A stretch of DNA of 17,185 nt from an uncultured archaeon (GTDB lineage Archaea > Aenigmatarchaeota > Aenigmatarchaeia > CG10238-14 > SCSR01). The stretch's first letter is position 1, and every line of letters begins with the position of its first letter. A model generated the notes under the pieces. That model did not search any database. It had not been told where the DNA came from and worked only from the letters and a program-made list of their open reading frames with translations. Below, piece by piece: positions 1 through 6,812 of the stretch. The stretch is taken from contig CALIKW010000099.1 in assembly GCA_938017915.1 (NCBI GenBank), forward strand, positions 1 through 17,185. The letters are read 5' to 3'. The position numbers were made by a program, and so were the translations under genes.

Positions 1-563
1 GATTCTTCAAGAGCAGATCTTTTCTTAATCTTTATAAAATTTAAAATTTTTTCAACACTTTCTTCAAGGCTTAGTTTTGAGTTGTCTAAAACAAAATCAG
101 CCTCTTTTTTCAAATCAAAATAATCAAAACCATAAATTTCCTTCCATTTCTTTCTTTCGATATTCTCTCTTTCGCTTATTTGTTTTAGAGCTTCTTCAAA
201 AGAAATTTTATCTCTTTGGGCAGTTCTTCTTGCTCTTACTTCCAAAGGTGCTTCAACCCAGATTTTAAAATCAGCTATATCCTTAAGAAAATAAATCGAA
301 AGTTTACCACCAACTACTATATTGCCTTTTTTCGCTTCTTTAACTTGAGCTTTATCTAAAGCTTCGTGCAATTTCTTACTTTTTCCAAACTCTGTTTTCC
401 AGAATTCTAAAGCTGCTTTTGCTTCTTTATCTTTCAAAAAACTTTTGTAAGTTTTTCCAGGAGATAAGAATCTTAATTTTAATCTTTTCGCTACTTCTTT
501 TCCTATACTTGTTGTTCCGACACCAGGAGGGCCAGAAATAACTATTACCAACTTTTTCTTCAT
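1..563 (-). CDS. cmk: Cytidylate kinase, archaeal type (3' end beyond window)
   Basis: Phosphorylates CMP/dCMP with ATP in pyrimidine nucleotide salvage in the cytosol. I translated 187 codons without a stop up to the window edge, so the C-terminus is cut, although archaeal CMKs are usually about 180-190 residues and little should be missing. The N-terminus carries a P-loop GPPGVGTTS (residues 11-19). Thr in place of the usual Walker A Lys is common in archaeal CMKs and is not a defect. Further on are the family segments KKGNIVVGG, DFKIWVEAPLEVRARR, a lid region rich in Arg and an EIYGFDYFDL segment. The ATG at 563 directly precedes MKKKLVIVISG and has no SD; a TATA-like TTTATAAA sits about 24 bp upstream, which fits a leaderless transcript. 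It follows rpsJ by 29 bp on the same strand, so read-through is also possible. Confidence 0.92.
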   Translation of the reverse strand, partial: MKKKLVIVISGPPGVGTTSIGKEVAKRLKLRFLSPGKTYKSFLKDKEAKAALEFWKTEFGKSKKLHEALDKAQVKEAKKGNIVVGGKLSIYFLKDIADFKIWVEAPLEVRARRTAQRDKISFEEALKQISERENIERKKWKEIYGFDYFDLKKEADFVLDNSKLSLEESVEKILNFIKIKKRSALEE

Positions 564-570
564 AAGAAAA

Positions 571-598
571 GGTTAATTTTTATTTATAAAAATTAACC
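571..598. promoter_or_regulatory. Perfect 11-bp inverted repeat between rpsJ and cmk
   Basis: GGTTAATTTTT (571-581) and AAAAATTAACC (588-598) are exact reverse complements around a 6-base loop. The repeat contains the rpsJ stop codon, and its centre is the TATA-like TTTATAAA that would serve cmk. It could be a weak hairpin at the rpsJ mRNA end, a dyad operator over the cmk promoter, or an AT-rich coincidence. The pairing is certain; the role is inference. Confidence 0.5.
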
Positions 599-913
599 CA
601 AAAGTTTTATTTCGATATGAACATCGGTAGGAATATTAATCCTCATTATTTGCCTTAAAGCCCTTTCATCAGCTTGCACATCTATTAAACGCTTATGAAT
701 TCTCATTTCCCATTTATCATAAGTAGCATTACCATGACCTGTGCCATCGCCGCAAGGAGTTTTTAAAGTAACGACTTTTAAAATTTTTGTCGGTAAGGGG
801 ATTGGACCACGATAATTTATACCAAACTTTTTCGCAATTTCTCTTATTTCGTTACATATTTCATCCAGTACTTTCGGGTCTTTTCCGCTTAGCTTTATTC
901 TCGCTATTTGCAT
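593..913 (-). CDS. rpsJ: Small ribosomal subunit protein uS10
   Basis: Component of the 30S head. The 106 residues match archaeal uS10 throughout: the start [20 protein letters not shown], the segment [23 protein letters not shown] (residues ~35-57, the loop reaching into the 30S), the [13 protein letters not shown] strand and the C-terminal [13 protein letters not shown]. Length is normal for archaea (~102-106). The ATG at 913 is preceded by GTGAT three bases upstream, complementary to the 3' end of archaeal 16S rRNA, and a TATA-like TATTTAAAT near 961-970 leaves a leader of about 25 nt. In many archaea rpsJ directly follows tuf; here about 4.5 kb of metal-resistance genes separate them. The downstream neighbour is cmk. 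Confidence 0.97.
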   Translation of the reverse strand: MQIARIKLSGKDPKVLDEICNEIREIAKKFGINYRGPIPLPTKILKVVTLKTPCGDGTGHGNATYDKWEMRIHKRLIDVQADERALRQIMRINIPTDVHIEIKLLG

Positions 914-916
914 ACC

Positions 917-970
917 ATCACTTCTTATGCTTTAAGTATTAAACTTTTTTTGTAAAGGTTATTTAAATAT
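917..970 (-). promoter_or_regulatory. rpsJ promoter and SD
   Basis: On the minus strand a TATA-like ATATTTAAAT (961-970) lies about 50 bp before the rpsJ ATG and a GTGAT SD core (917-921) lies 3 bases before it. This gives rpsJ its own promoter, independent of the metal locus upstream. The rest of the 914-1064 gap shows no further signal I can name. Confidence 0.5.
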
Positions 971-1064
971 TTTATTAAGTTATAAAAATTCTTAAAGGTG
1001 AATGTTAAATATAAAAGGAATTTGCTAGTTGCTCTTAGCACTTAAGCTTATTTAGTAGTGTTAC

Positions 1065-1559
1065 TTACTCCTTTAATACAATTAAATTTACCATCCCCCT
1101 CCTTCTTCTTTCTATCAAACCCTTAACTTCTAATTTATCAAGAATTCTGCTTATTTTAACTTTTGAAAACCCAGTTTTTGAAATTAAATCTCCCTGAAAA
1201 ATCGATCCGCCAGCTTCTACAACTAATTCATAAATCTTCCTTTCATCACCTTGTAAAGTTTTAGCTGTACGCTTAAATTTTGTTAAGTCTTTGGCTGTTA
1301 TTTGAGGAGGTTTAGCAAATAGTAGGTATAAGCCTATTCCAATCAAACTACTTGAAAAAACAAACCCAGTTATAGATTCAGGAGGAAAGCTCCCTCTTTT
1401 AATCGGACAGATTTCGGGTGGCAAAGGGCATTGCTTATGCAATTCTTCGCCATACTTAAGAACAGTTTGAGTTAAATAAAAAATAACCAGAAACAAGCCA
1501 ACACTAATTCCTATTGTTATTGTTCCTACTAACCTTAGGCTTGAATATCCTTTTTGCAT
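1065..1559 (-). CDS. Two-TM membrane-anchored winged-helix putative metal regulator
   Basis: 164 residues in two parts. Residues ~9-34 and ~62-81 are hydrophobic segments. The loop between them (35-61) holds CPLPPEIC (Cys44, Cys51) and prolines; by the short N-terminus and the HTH at the other end, this loop should face outside. Residues ~100-164 form a MarR/DUF7343-like winged helix-turn-helix (GDERKIYELVVEAGG, then SKVKISRILDKLEVKGLIERR and a basic wing RRRRG), which should face the cytoplasm and bind DNA. I infer a one-component regulator that senses metal or redox state at its cysteine pair and controls the adjacent copA operon; the family is uncharacterised to my knowledge. It lies 164 bp behind copA, has its own TATA box about 25 bp before the ATG and no SD, so it is probably leaderless and separately expressed. 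Confidence 0.75.
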   Translation of the reverse strand: MQKGYSSLRLVGTITIGISVGLFLVIFYLTQTVLKYGEELHKQCPLPPEICPIKRGSFPPESITGFVFSSSLIGIGLYLLFAKPPQITAKDLTKFKRTAKTLQGDERKIYELVVEAGGSIFQGDLISKTGFSKVKISRILDKLEVKGLIERRRRGMVNLIVLKE

Positions 1560-1579
1560 ATTTTAATTTAAGCAGTAAA

Positions 1580-1587
1580 TTTATAAA
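1580..1587 (-). promoter_or_regulatory. TATA box for the membrane winged-helix gene
   Basis: TTTATAAA centred about 24.5 bp upstream of the ATG at 1559, embedded in AATTTTATAAATTTA on the minus strand. The spacing predicts transcription starting at or next to the ATG, so a leaderless mRNA. Confidence 0.6.
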
Positions 1588-1653
1588 ATTAACATTCATT
1601 AGCTCTATAAGCCCAACTCCAGTAAAAATTTAAATAATGTTGACAGAAGTTGT

Positions 1654-1720
1654 AAAAATTTGAAGAAAAATTTTGAGAAAAATTATGGAAGTATGCAAAT
1701 TTATGTTTCTATCAAAAAAA
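1654..1720 (-). terminator. T-rich terminator region after copA
   Basis: On the minus strand a T7 run (1714-1720) begins a few bases after the copA stop and is followed by three further T5 tracts in the imperfect repeat ATTTTTCTC / ATTTTTCTT / ATTTTTACA, about 11-12 bases apart. Archaeal transcription commonly ends at such T tracts without a hairpin. The spaced repeat could alternatively bind the neighbouring regulator. Confidence 0.5.
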
Positions 1721-1723
1721 TGC

Positions 1724-3886
1724 TTAAGATTTTGGCTTGAACCTTCTGAGTAAAAGAGAATTTCCAACTACCGAAATATCGCTTAATATCATAGCTATGG
1801 CAGAAATTGTGGGAGTAATCAAAATCCCATATAAAGGATACAGAACTCCAGCTGCTATAGGAATTGCAGAAATATTATAAATAAATGCCCAGAATAGATT
1901 TTGCTTAATTTTATTCACAGTTTTCCTGCTCAACTCTATCGCAGAAACAACATCTCTTAAATCATCTTTCATTAGTACAATATCTCCAGAAGATTTTGCT
2001 ATGTCTGTGCCTGAACCGATTGCTATTCCTATATCACTTTGAGTTAAAGCTGGGGCATCATTAATCCCATCTCCAACCATTATAACAGTTTTTCCATTTT
2101 TCTGCAATTTTTTAATCTCTTTTGCTTTATCTTGCGGCAAAACTTCTGCCAAAACTTTTTCTATTCCAAGCTCTTTAGCTATAGAATTTGCAACTTTTTT
2201 GTTATCTCCAGTTAGCATAATTACCTCTAACCCAATTTTCTTAAGTTTTTGTACAGCTTCCTTAGAAAATTCTTTTAAAGTATCTGCTACTCCTATTATG
2301 CCAACAGCTTTTTTGTTTAGAGCAATGATTATGGTCGTAATTCCATTTTCTTGCAATGATGAAATTTCTCCCTCAAATCTTTTTATGTTAATTTTATAAT
2401 CTTTCATAAGAGCTAAATTCCCGACTAAAATTTCTTTATTTCTTTGTTTTGCTATAATCCCTTTTCCAGGTATAACTTCAAATTTTTCAGGATTAGAAAC
2501 TTCAATTTTTTTCTTTCTTGCAGCATTCATAATAGCTTGAGCTATGGGATGCTCAGAATTTTTCTCTGCGATTGCGGCAAGCTCCAAAGCTTTTTCGTTA
2601 ATTATTTTAACAACTTCTGGTTTCCCTTTAGTCAAAGTACCAGTCTTATCCAAAACAATTATATCAGCTTTATGAATTAATTCTAGTTTTTCTGCATCCC
2701 TTATTAAAATGCCAAGTTTGGCTCCGTTTCCCATCCCAACCATCAAGGCTGTAGGAGTTGCTAGGCCTAGAGCACAAGGGCAAGCTATAACTAAAACAGA
2801 AACTGCTGTAGTTAATGCGAAAAGAAAAGTTGAGCGTAAGCCGAAATACCAAGCTGAAAATGTGGCAAGGGAGATTAAAATAACTACTGGAACAAAATAA
2901 CCAGTAACTCTATCAACAATTCTTTGAATGGGTGCTTTGGTGAGTAAGGCCTCTTCAACAAGCTTAACTATTTGTGCTAGTAAAGTTTCCTTCCCAACTT
3001 TTTCTGCTTTTATTTTTAATACACCAAATTTGTTTATGGTACCAGCAATGACTTTATCTCCTACTTTTTTATCGACAGGAATGCTTTCTCCAGTAATCAT
3101 AGATTCATCAATACTAGAATAACCTTCAATCACCTTTCCATCAACTGGCACACTTTCTCCAGGTTTTACTAACAAGATATCACCTACTTTAACTTCTTCT
3201 AACGAAATTTTAATTTCTTTACCATTTCTAATCAAGGTAGCTGTTTTTGGTTTGAGTGAAATTAGCTTTTTTATTGCTTCTCCTGCTTTCTTTCTTGTTA
3301 GGCTTTCTAGAAAATGACCTAAGTAAATAGTTGTTAACACAGTAGTAGAGGCTTCATAGAATACATGCCCTTCAAACAAAAAAGTTGCAAATACAGAATA
3401 AAAATAAGCAACAGAAGTACTTAGTGCAACTAAAACATCCATGTTTGCAGTTCTACTTTTTAAGGAAAACCAGGCACCTTTGTAAAATTTATAACCAACT
3501 AAAACTTGAACAGGAGTAGCTAAAAGAAATAGAAGAAAGTTTTTTTCAGGTGAATAGTAAAATGTTGAAATTAAAAATACTGGTAATGTAAAAGCTAATC
3601 CTATGAAGAAGATTATAAGTTGATTCTTTATAGAAAATTTTTCTCTTTCTTCCTCTAAAATTCCTTCTTTTTGAGCATATGCTTCGTAGCCTAGCCTTCT
3701 AATTACTTTTTTAATTTTTTCTTCATCAGTCTTATCAGGGTTATAAAAAACAACAGCTTTCTCTGCGGCAAAACTCACAGAAGCTTTGACTACACCTTTT
3801 AATTTTCTCAGTCCATTCTCTATAGTATTTGCACAGCTAGCACAACGCATTCCTTTTATTTCCAAAACAATCTTTCTTTCTTTCAT
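1724..3886 (-). CDS. copA: Copper-translocating P1B-type ATPase
   Basis: Uses ATP to move monovalent copper (or silver) out across the membrane. The 720 residues run in the standard order: one HMA domain with GMRCASC (residues 12-18, Cys15/Cys18), paired TM helices to ~200, actuator TGES (265-268), TM6 CPC (369-371), phosphorylation DKTGT (413-417), nucleotide-binding HP (446-447), TGDN (559-562), GDGINDAP (605-612), and TM7-TM8. TM7 has the Tyr-Asn pair (670-671) typical of Cu+ pumps. TM8 reads MILSD (699-703), where copper pumps classically show MxxSS, so the second Ser is Asp. One N-terminal HMA is usual for archaeal CopA. The ATG overlaps the stop of the preceding Cys-rich gene (ATGA), which shows translational coupling. 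Cu+ is the best substrate assignment; other soft metals are not excluded. Confidence 0.95.
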   Translation of the reverse strand: MKERKIVLEIKGMRCASCANTIENGLRKLKGVVKASVSFAAEKAVVFYNPDKTDEEKIKKVIRRLGYEAYAQKEGILEEEREKFSIKNQLIIFFIGLAFTLPVFLISTFYYSPEKNFLLFLLATPVQVLVGYKFYKGAWFSLKSRTANMDVLVALSTSVAYFYSVFATFLFEGHVFYEASTTVLTTIYLGHFLESLTRKKAGEAIKKLISLKPKTATLIRNGKEIKISLEEVKVGDILLVKPGESVPVDGKVIEGYSSIDESMITGESIPVDKKVGDKVIAGTINKFGVLKIKAEKVGKETLLAQIVKLVEEALLTKAPIQRIVDRVTGYFVPVVILISLATFSAWYFGLRSTFLFALTTAVSVLVIACPCALGLATPTALMVGMGNGAKLGILIRDAEKLELIHKADIIVLDKTGTLTKGKPEVVKIINEKALELAAIAEKNSEHPIAQAIMNAARKKKIEVSNPEKFEVIPGKGIIAKQRNKEILVGNLALMKDYKINIKRFEGEISSLQENGITTIIIALNKKAVGIIGVADTLKEFSKEAVQKLKKIGLEVIMLTGDNKKVANSIAKELGIEKVLAEVLPQDKAKEIKKLQKNGKTVIMVGDGINDAPALTQSDIGIAIGSGTDIAKSSGDIVLMKDDLRDVVSAIELSRKTVNKIKQNLFWAFIYNISAIPIAAGVLYPLYGILITPTISAIAMILSDISVVGNSLLLRRFKPKS

Positions 3887-4260
3887 TTTACTTCACTTGA
3901 GTTAATTATTTGACAGCTGCCAATTCCTGATTTACATCTTCCTTCTTTTATACCCCTTAAACATTCTGGGCAAACAAAATTTAATTTATTTTCTTTTATC
4001 ATATTCTCACAATAGCAACTACCGTTTTTCCATATCCAGTTGCCTAAGTAACACATCGTGCAAGGTGGGTTAATACAACATTTATATTTTTCTTGAAATA
4101 CGGCATCTTCGATTGCAAGCTGAAGCTCGTTTAAAATTTTTGTTCTCGTTTGTTCAAGGCTTTCTTTTTGAGAAGTCATTCTGCTATAAAAAACTATTAA
4201 TATCAAAGTTAATATGAAAGCTGTTGACAGCAAAAGTTTGTTTTTTTCCGTTTGTATCAC
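3883..4260 (-). CDS. Membrane-anchored Cys-rich protein of the metal operon
   Basis: 125 residues, not a family I can name. Residues 8-25 form a single N-terminal membrane anchor, leaving a domain of about 95 residues outside. It contains ten cysteines: CC (61-62), CxxC (67, 70), CYC (82, 84), CxxC (97, 100), Cys109 and Cys116, with aromatic WIW between the clusters. The pattern suggests a metal-binding or disulfide-stabilised extracytoplasmic domain. It overlaps copA downstream and the HMA-membrane protein upstream by 4 bp each (ATGA), so the three are made from one mRNA, probably in fixed ratio. I infer a role in capturing or handing on the metal that CopA exports, or in sensing it at the surface. 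No enzymatic motif is visible. Confidence 0.75.
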   Translation of the reverse strand: MIQTEKNKLLLSTAFILTLILIVFYSRMTSQKESLEQTRTKILNELQLAIEDAVFQEKYKCCINPPCTMCYLGNWIWKNGSCYCENMIKENKLNFVCPECLRGIKEGRCKSGIGSCQIINSSEVK

Positions 4261-5249
4261 CTACGATTACAACCACAGCTGCATCCTTCACTTCCACAAC
4301 TTCCACTGATATTGCTTGCAATAGTGTTAATCGATTGATTATTGCCTGACTGACTTTCCAATTGTTGAGTAGCTGATTCGTCTAAAACAGTAGCTTTATA
4401 CGTGTTAAAAACTTCTAACGATAGTATTTGTTGTTTTGATACTTTGGTAGAATCATACTTCACGTCGAAAATATTAGGAAAACTAAATTGTACTTCTTTC
4501 ACACCATTTATTGATTTAAGTTCTTGTGATATCAGCAGTGCATGCCCAGGGCATGGAATATCAACTTTTAATCTTATTGAAGAAATATTATTAGCATTTT
4601 CACTGCCTGCTACCGCAACAAAAGCTCCTATTAGTGGTAATGACGAGATGTTTGCGAGAAGCGGGAAAATTACCATGAACACCAAAAGGTTAACACCGAT
4701 TGTTGTCCCGTAAAGTGTTGAAAGATATTTCCATTTTCTTTTAATAACTCCTGGCGAAAAACTTATTTCTAACAAATCTTTAGTTTTGTTAAAAGTTATA
4801 AAACCTTGTCTTTTAAGATAGATGAATGCTGAGACTGTCGCAAAGGCAAAGGATATTAGTATTAGTATGTAAAAGAAGTATGGGTTAAGTAAAAGTGGTT
4901 TGAAAAGTTGTACAGCTAAAGTCACACCTAAAAGTGAAGCTATTATAAAAGCTATGCAACCTATGTGCGGTATTAAACCATAAAATATCCCCTGTTTAAT
5001 GTAGCTTTTATTTTTTTCATTTTTGGCACCAGTTTTATACCCTATATTTTCAATTTCTGCTTTTATCATATCTAGGTTTATTTGGGTTGGGTCAAACTGA
5101 ATGTATGCTTTTTCTTCAACAAGGCTTACTCTTACCTTATTCACACCTTTAAGTTGCAACAATCTTGTTTCTATTTTTTCGGCACAACTTTTGCAATTCA
5201 TGCCTTTGACTTCTATGACTTCTTCTTGGATTTTATTTTGGTTGTTCAT
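4257..5249 (-). CDS. Two-HMA-domain membrane protein, first gene of the metal operon
   Basis: 330 residues. Residues ~10-75 are a classic HMA domain with GMNCKSC (Cys19, Cys22). Then come about four hydrophobic segments (~87-115, 122-146, 175-200, 201-215); the first contains PHIGC (His95, Cys98) inside the membrane stretch. Residues ~222-290 read as a second HMA-like fold (IRLKVDI...INGVKEVQF...FDVKYD) in which the metal loop is CPGHA (233-237), a Cys/His pair instead of CxxC. The end is a short Cys-rich tail (Cys318, 323, 325, 327). I infer a membrane metal carrier or chaperone delivering to CopA; a MerT/MerF-like uptake or transfer role is an alternative. A TATA box sits about 26.5 bp before the ATG with no SD (leaderless), making this the operon's lead gene; the next gene overlaps its stop by 4 bp. 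Confidence 0.78.
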   Translation of the reverse strand: MNNQNKIQEEVIEVKGMNCKSCAEKIETRLLQLKGVNKVRVSLVEEKAYIQFDPTQINLDMIKAEIENIGYKTGAKNEKNKSYIKQGIFYGLIPHIGCIAFIIASLLGVTLAVQLFKPLLLNPYFFYILILISFAFATVSAFIYLKRQGFITFNKTKDLLEISFSPGVIKRKWKYLSTLYGTTIGVNLLVFMVIFPLLANISSLPLIGAFVAVAGSENANNISSIRLKVDIPCPGHALLISQELKSINGVKEVQFSFPNIFDVKYDSTKVSKQQILSLEVFNTYKATVLDESATQQLESQSGNNQSINTIASNISGSCGSEGCSCGCNRR

Positions 5250-5271
5250 ATCAAACTATAAAAAGAAACAA

Positions 5272-5279
5272 CTTATAAG
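5272..5279 (-). promoter_or_regulatory. TATA box of the metal operon
   Basis: CTTATAAG, itself a palindrome, is centred about 26.5 bp before the ATG at 5249. That is the archaeal TATA-to-start distance, so the three-gene metal mRNA is predicted to be leaderless. No clear inverted-repeat operator was found beside it; the rest of 5280-5450 shows only AT-rich sequence. Confidence 0.6.
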
Positions 5280-5450
5280 AGTATTGATGAAACTAGTTCC
5301 ATCATTTCGAATTATAAATTTCTCAAATTCTTTATCTTAGGAATAAAATAAAAAGAGTTTAAGGATTTTGTTGACTTATTAAATTAACATAGCTATGAGT
5401 TTAAACGTGCTTAGATAAATGTTAAAATTTAAAAACGCAGTGTATTACTA

Positions 5451-5473
5451 ATAAATAAAAGCAAAAGAAAAGG
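5451..5473 (-). terminator. T-rich terminator after tuf
   Basis: About 10 bases after the tuf stop the minus strand reads CCTTTTCTTTTGCTTTTATT, a series of T4 tracts with no stem. This fits intrinsic termination of archaeal RNA polymerase after a highly expressed gene. Confidence 0.5.
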
Positions 5474-5481
5474 CTGAATAA

Positions 5482-6759
5482 TTACTTAGCTTTTACTACA
5501 TCCAAGCAAATTCCTGCAGCAACTGTTATTCCCATATCACGAATAGCAAATCTTGCTAATTGCGGGAAGTCTGCATACTTTTCTATTACCATTGGTTTTG
5601 TAGGAACAACTCTTATTTTTGCTGCATCTCCAGTTTTAATAAAATCTGGCTTTTCTTGTACTACAGCACCTGTTTTTGGGTCTATCTTAGCAATTATTTC
5701 TGAAATAGTGCAAGCAACACTTGCTGTATGGCAGTGGAAAACTGGTGTGTATCCAGGAGCTATTACAGTAGGATGTTGCAAAACAACTATTTGTGCTATA
5801 AATTCTTTTGCAACTGTTGGTGGATTGCTTGGGTGTCCAGCTACATCTCCTCTTCTTATATCTGTTTTACTAATTCCTCTTACATTAAAACCTACATTAT
5901 CTCCAGGTTTTGCTTCTTGTATTGGTTGATGGTGAATTTCTATTGATTTAACTTCACCTTTTACTCCAGCAGGTTCAAATACTATTGTATCATTTACTCT
6001 TAAAATACCTGTTTCAACCCTTCCTACTGGTACTGTTCCGACACCAGTTATAGAGTAAACATCCTGAACAGGCAATCTTAATGGTTTATCTATTGGTTTT
6101 TCTGGCTCTTTTATGTATGCATCTAAAGCTTCAACTAAGGTTGGTCCTTTATACCATGCCATTTTATCTGACTTTTTAACTACATTATCTCCGTAAAATG
6201 CAGAAATTGGTATAAATGGGATTTCCTCAACTTTATATCCAATTGTTTTTAAAAGTTTTGTTGCTTCTTCCTTAACTTCATTAAACCTTTTTTCATCATA
6301 ATTTACTGTGTCCATTTTGTTTAAGACTGCAATTATTTGATTTATTCCAAGAATTTTTAGCAACCAAGCATGCTCTTTTGTTTGTTCTTGTATTCCTTCG
6401 CCTTGCTTTGCAGAAATTACGAATATACATGCATCAGCTTGACTTGCTCCAGTTATCATGTTTTTTACAAAATCTCTGTGGCCAGGACAATCTATTATTG
6501 TGAAGAACCATTTCTGAGTTTCGAAGGGGCGGTGCATTATATCTATAGTTAGGCCTCTTTCTCTTTCTTCCTTAAGTTTATCCATTACAAATGCAAACTC
6601 AAAAGTCTCCTTTTTAAGCTCTTTTGCTAATTCCCTTAATTTTCTCATTTCCTCTTCTCTTATGGCTCCTGTATCATAAAGTAATCTTCCTATTAGTGTA
6701 GATTTTCCTGAATCAACGTGCCCAGCTGTCATTATATTTATATGTGGCTTTGCAGGCAT
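5482..6759 (-). CDS. tuf: Translation elongation factor 1-alpha (aEF1A)
   Basis: GTPase that carries aminoacyl-tRNA to the ribosomal A site. The 425 residues contain all G motifs: GHVDSGKST (13-21), switch [11 protein letters not shown] (~66-75), DCPGH (90-94), NKMD (147-150) and PISAFYGDN. Domain II begins near [25 protein letters not shown] and domain III ends in [15 protein letters not shown]. Length is normal for archaea. The ATG at 6759 has a strong SD, GAGGTG, five bases upstream. TATA-like TTTAAATATATAG (6796-6808) lies about 43 bp before the ATG, so tuf has its own promoter although it follows the thermosome gene by only 53 bp. No ribosomal protein gene follows; the metal operon does. 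Confidence 0.98.
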   Translation of the reverse strand: MPAKPHINIMTAGHVDSGKSTLIGRLLYDTGAIREEEMRKLRELAKELKKETFEFAFVMDKLKEERERGLTIDIMHRPFETQKWFFTIIDCPGHRDFVKNMITGASQADACIFVISAKQGEGIQEQTKEHAWLLKILGINQIIAVLNKMDTVNYDEKRFNEVKEEATKLLKTIGYKVEEIPFIPISAFYGDNVVKKSDKMAWYKGPTLVEALDAYIKEPEKPIDKPLRLPVQDVYSITGVGTVPVGRVETGILRVNDTIVFEPAGVKGEVKSIEIHHQPIQEAKPGDNVGFNVRGISKTDIRRGDVAGHPSNPPTVAKEFIAQIVVLQHPTVIAPGYTPVFHCHTASVACTISEIIAKIDPKTGAVVQEKPDFIKTGDAAKIRVVPTKPMVIEKYADFPQLARFAIRDMGITVAAGICLDVVKAK

Positions 6760-6764
6760 TTTTT

Positions 6765-6808
6765 CACCTCTTTAATACATTATTTTTTGGATTAGCTATA
6801 TATTTAAA
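6765..6808 (-). promoter_or_regulatory. tuf promoter with SD
   Basis: TATA-like TTTAAATATATAG (6796-6808) predicts a start near 6776 and a leader of about 17 nt that contains GAGGTG (6765-6770), five bases from the ATG. It is the best SD in the window, fitting a highly expressed gene. Confidence 0.65.
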
Positions 6809-6812
6809 TGTT

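Noticed and set aside
530..536. Walker A lysine replaced by threonine in cytidylate kinase
   Set aside because: Archaeal CMKs commonly show GxGTT at this place, so it is a family feature, not inactivation.
4402..4713. 103-codon plus-strand frame inside the metal operon
   Set aside because: Antisense to the two-HMA membrane protein and without recognisable domain or promoter.
5283..5340. Possible C/D box RNA (TTGATGA) upstream of the metal operon
   Set aside because: The C box lacks its leading purine and no CTGA D box follows at a suitable distance.
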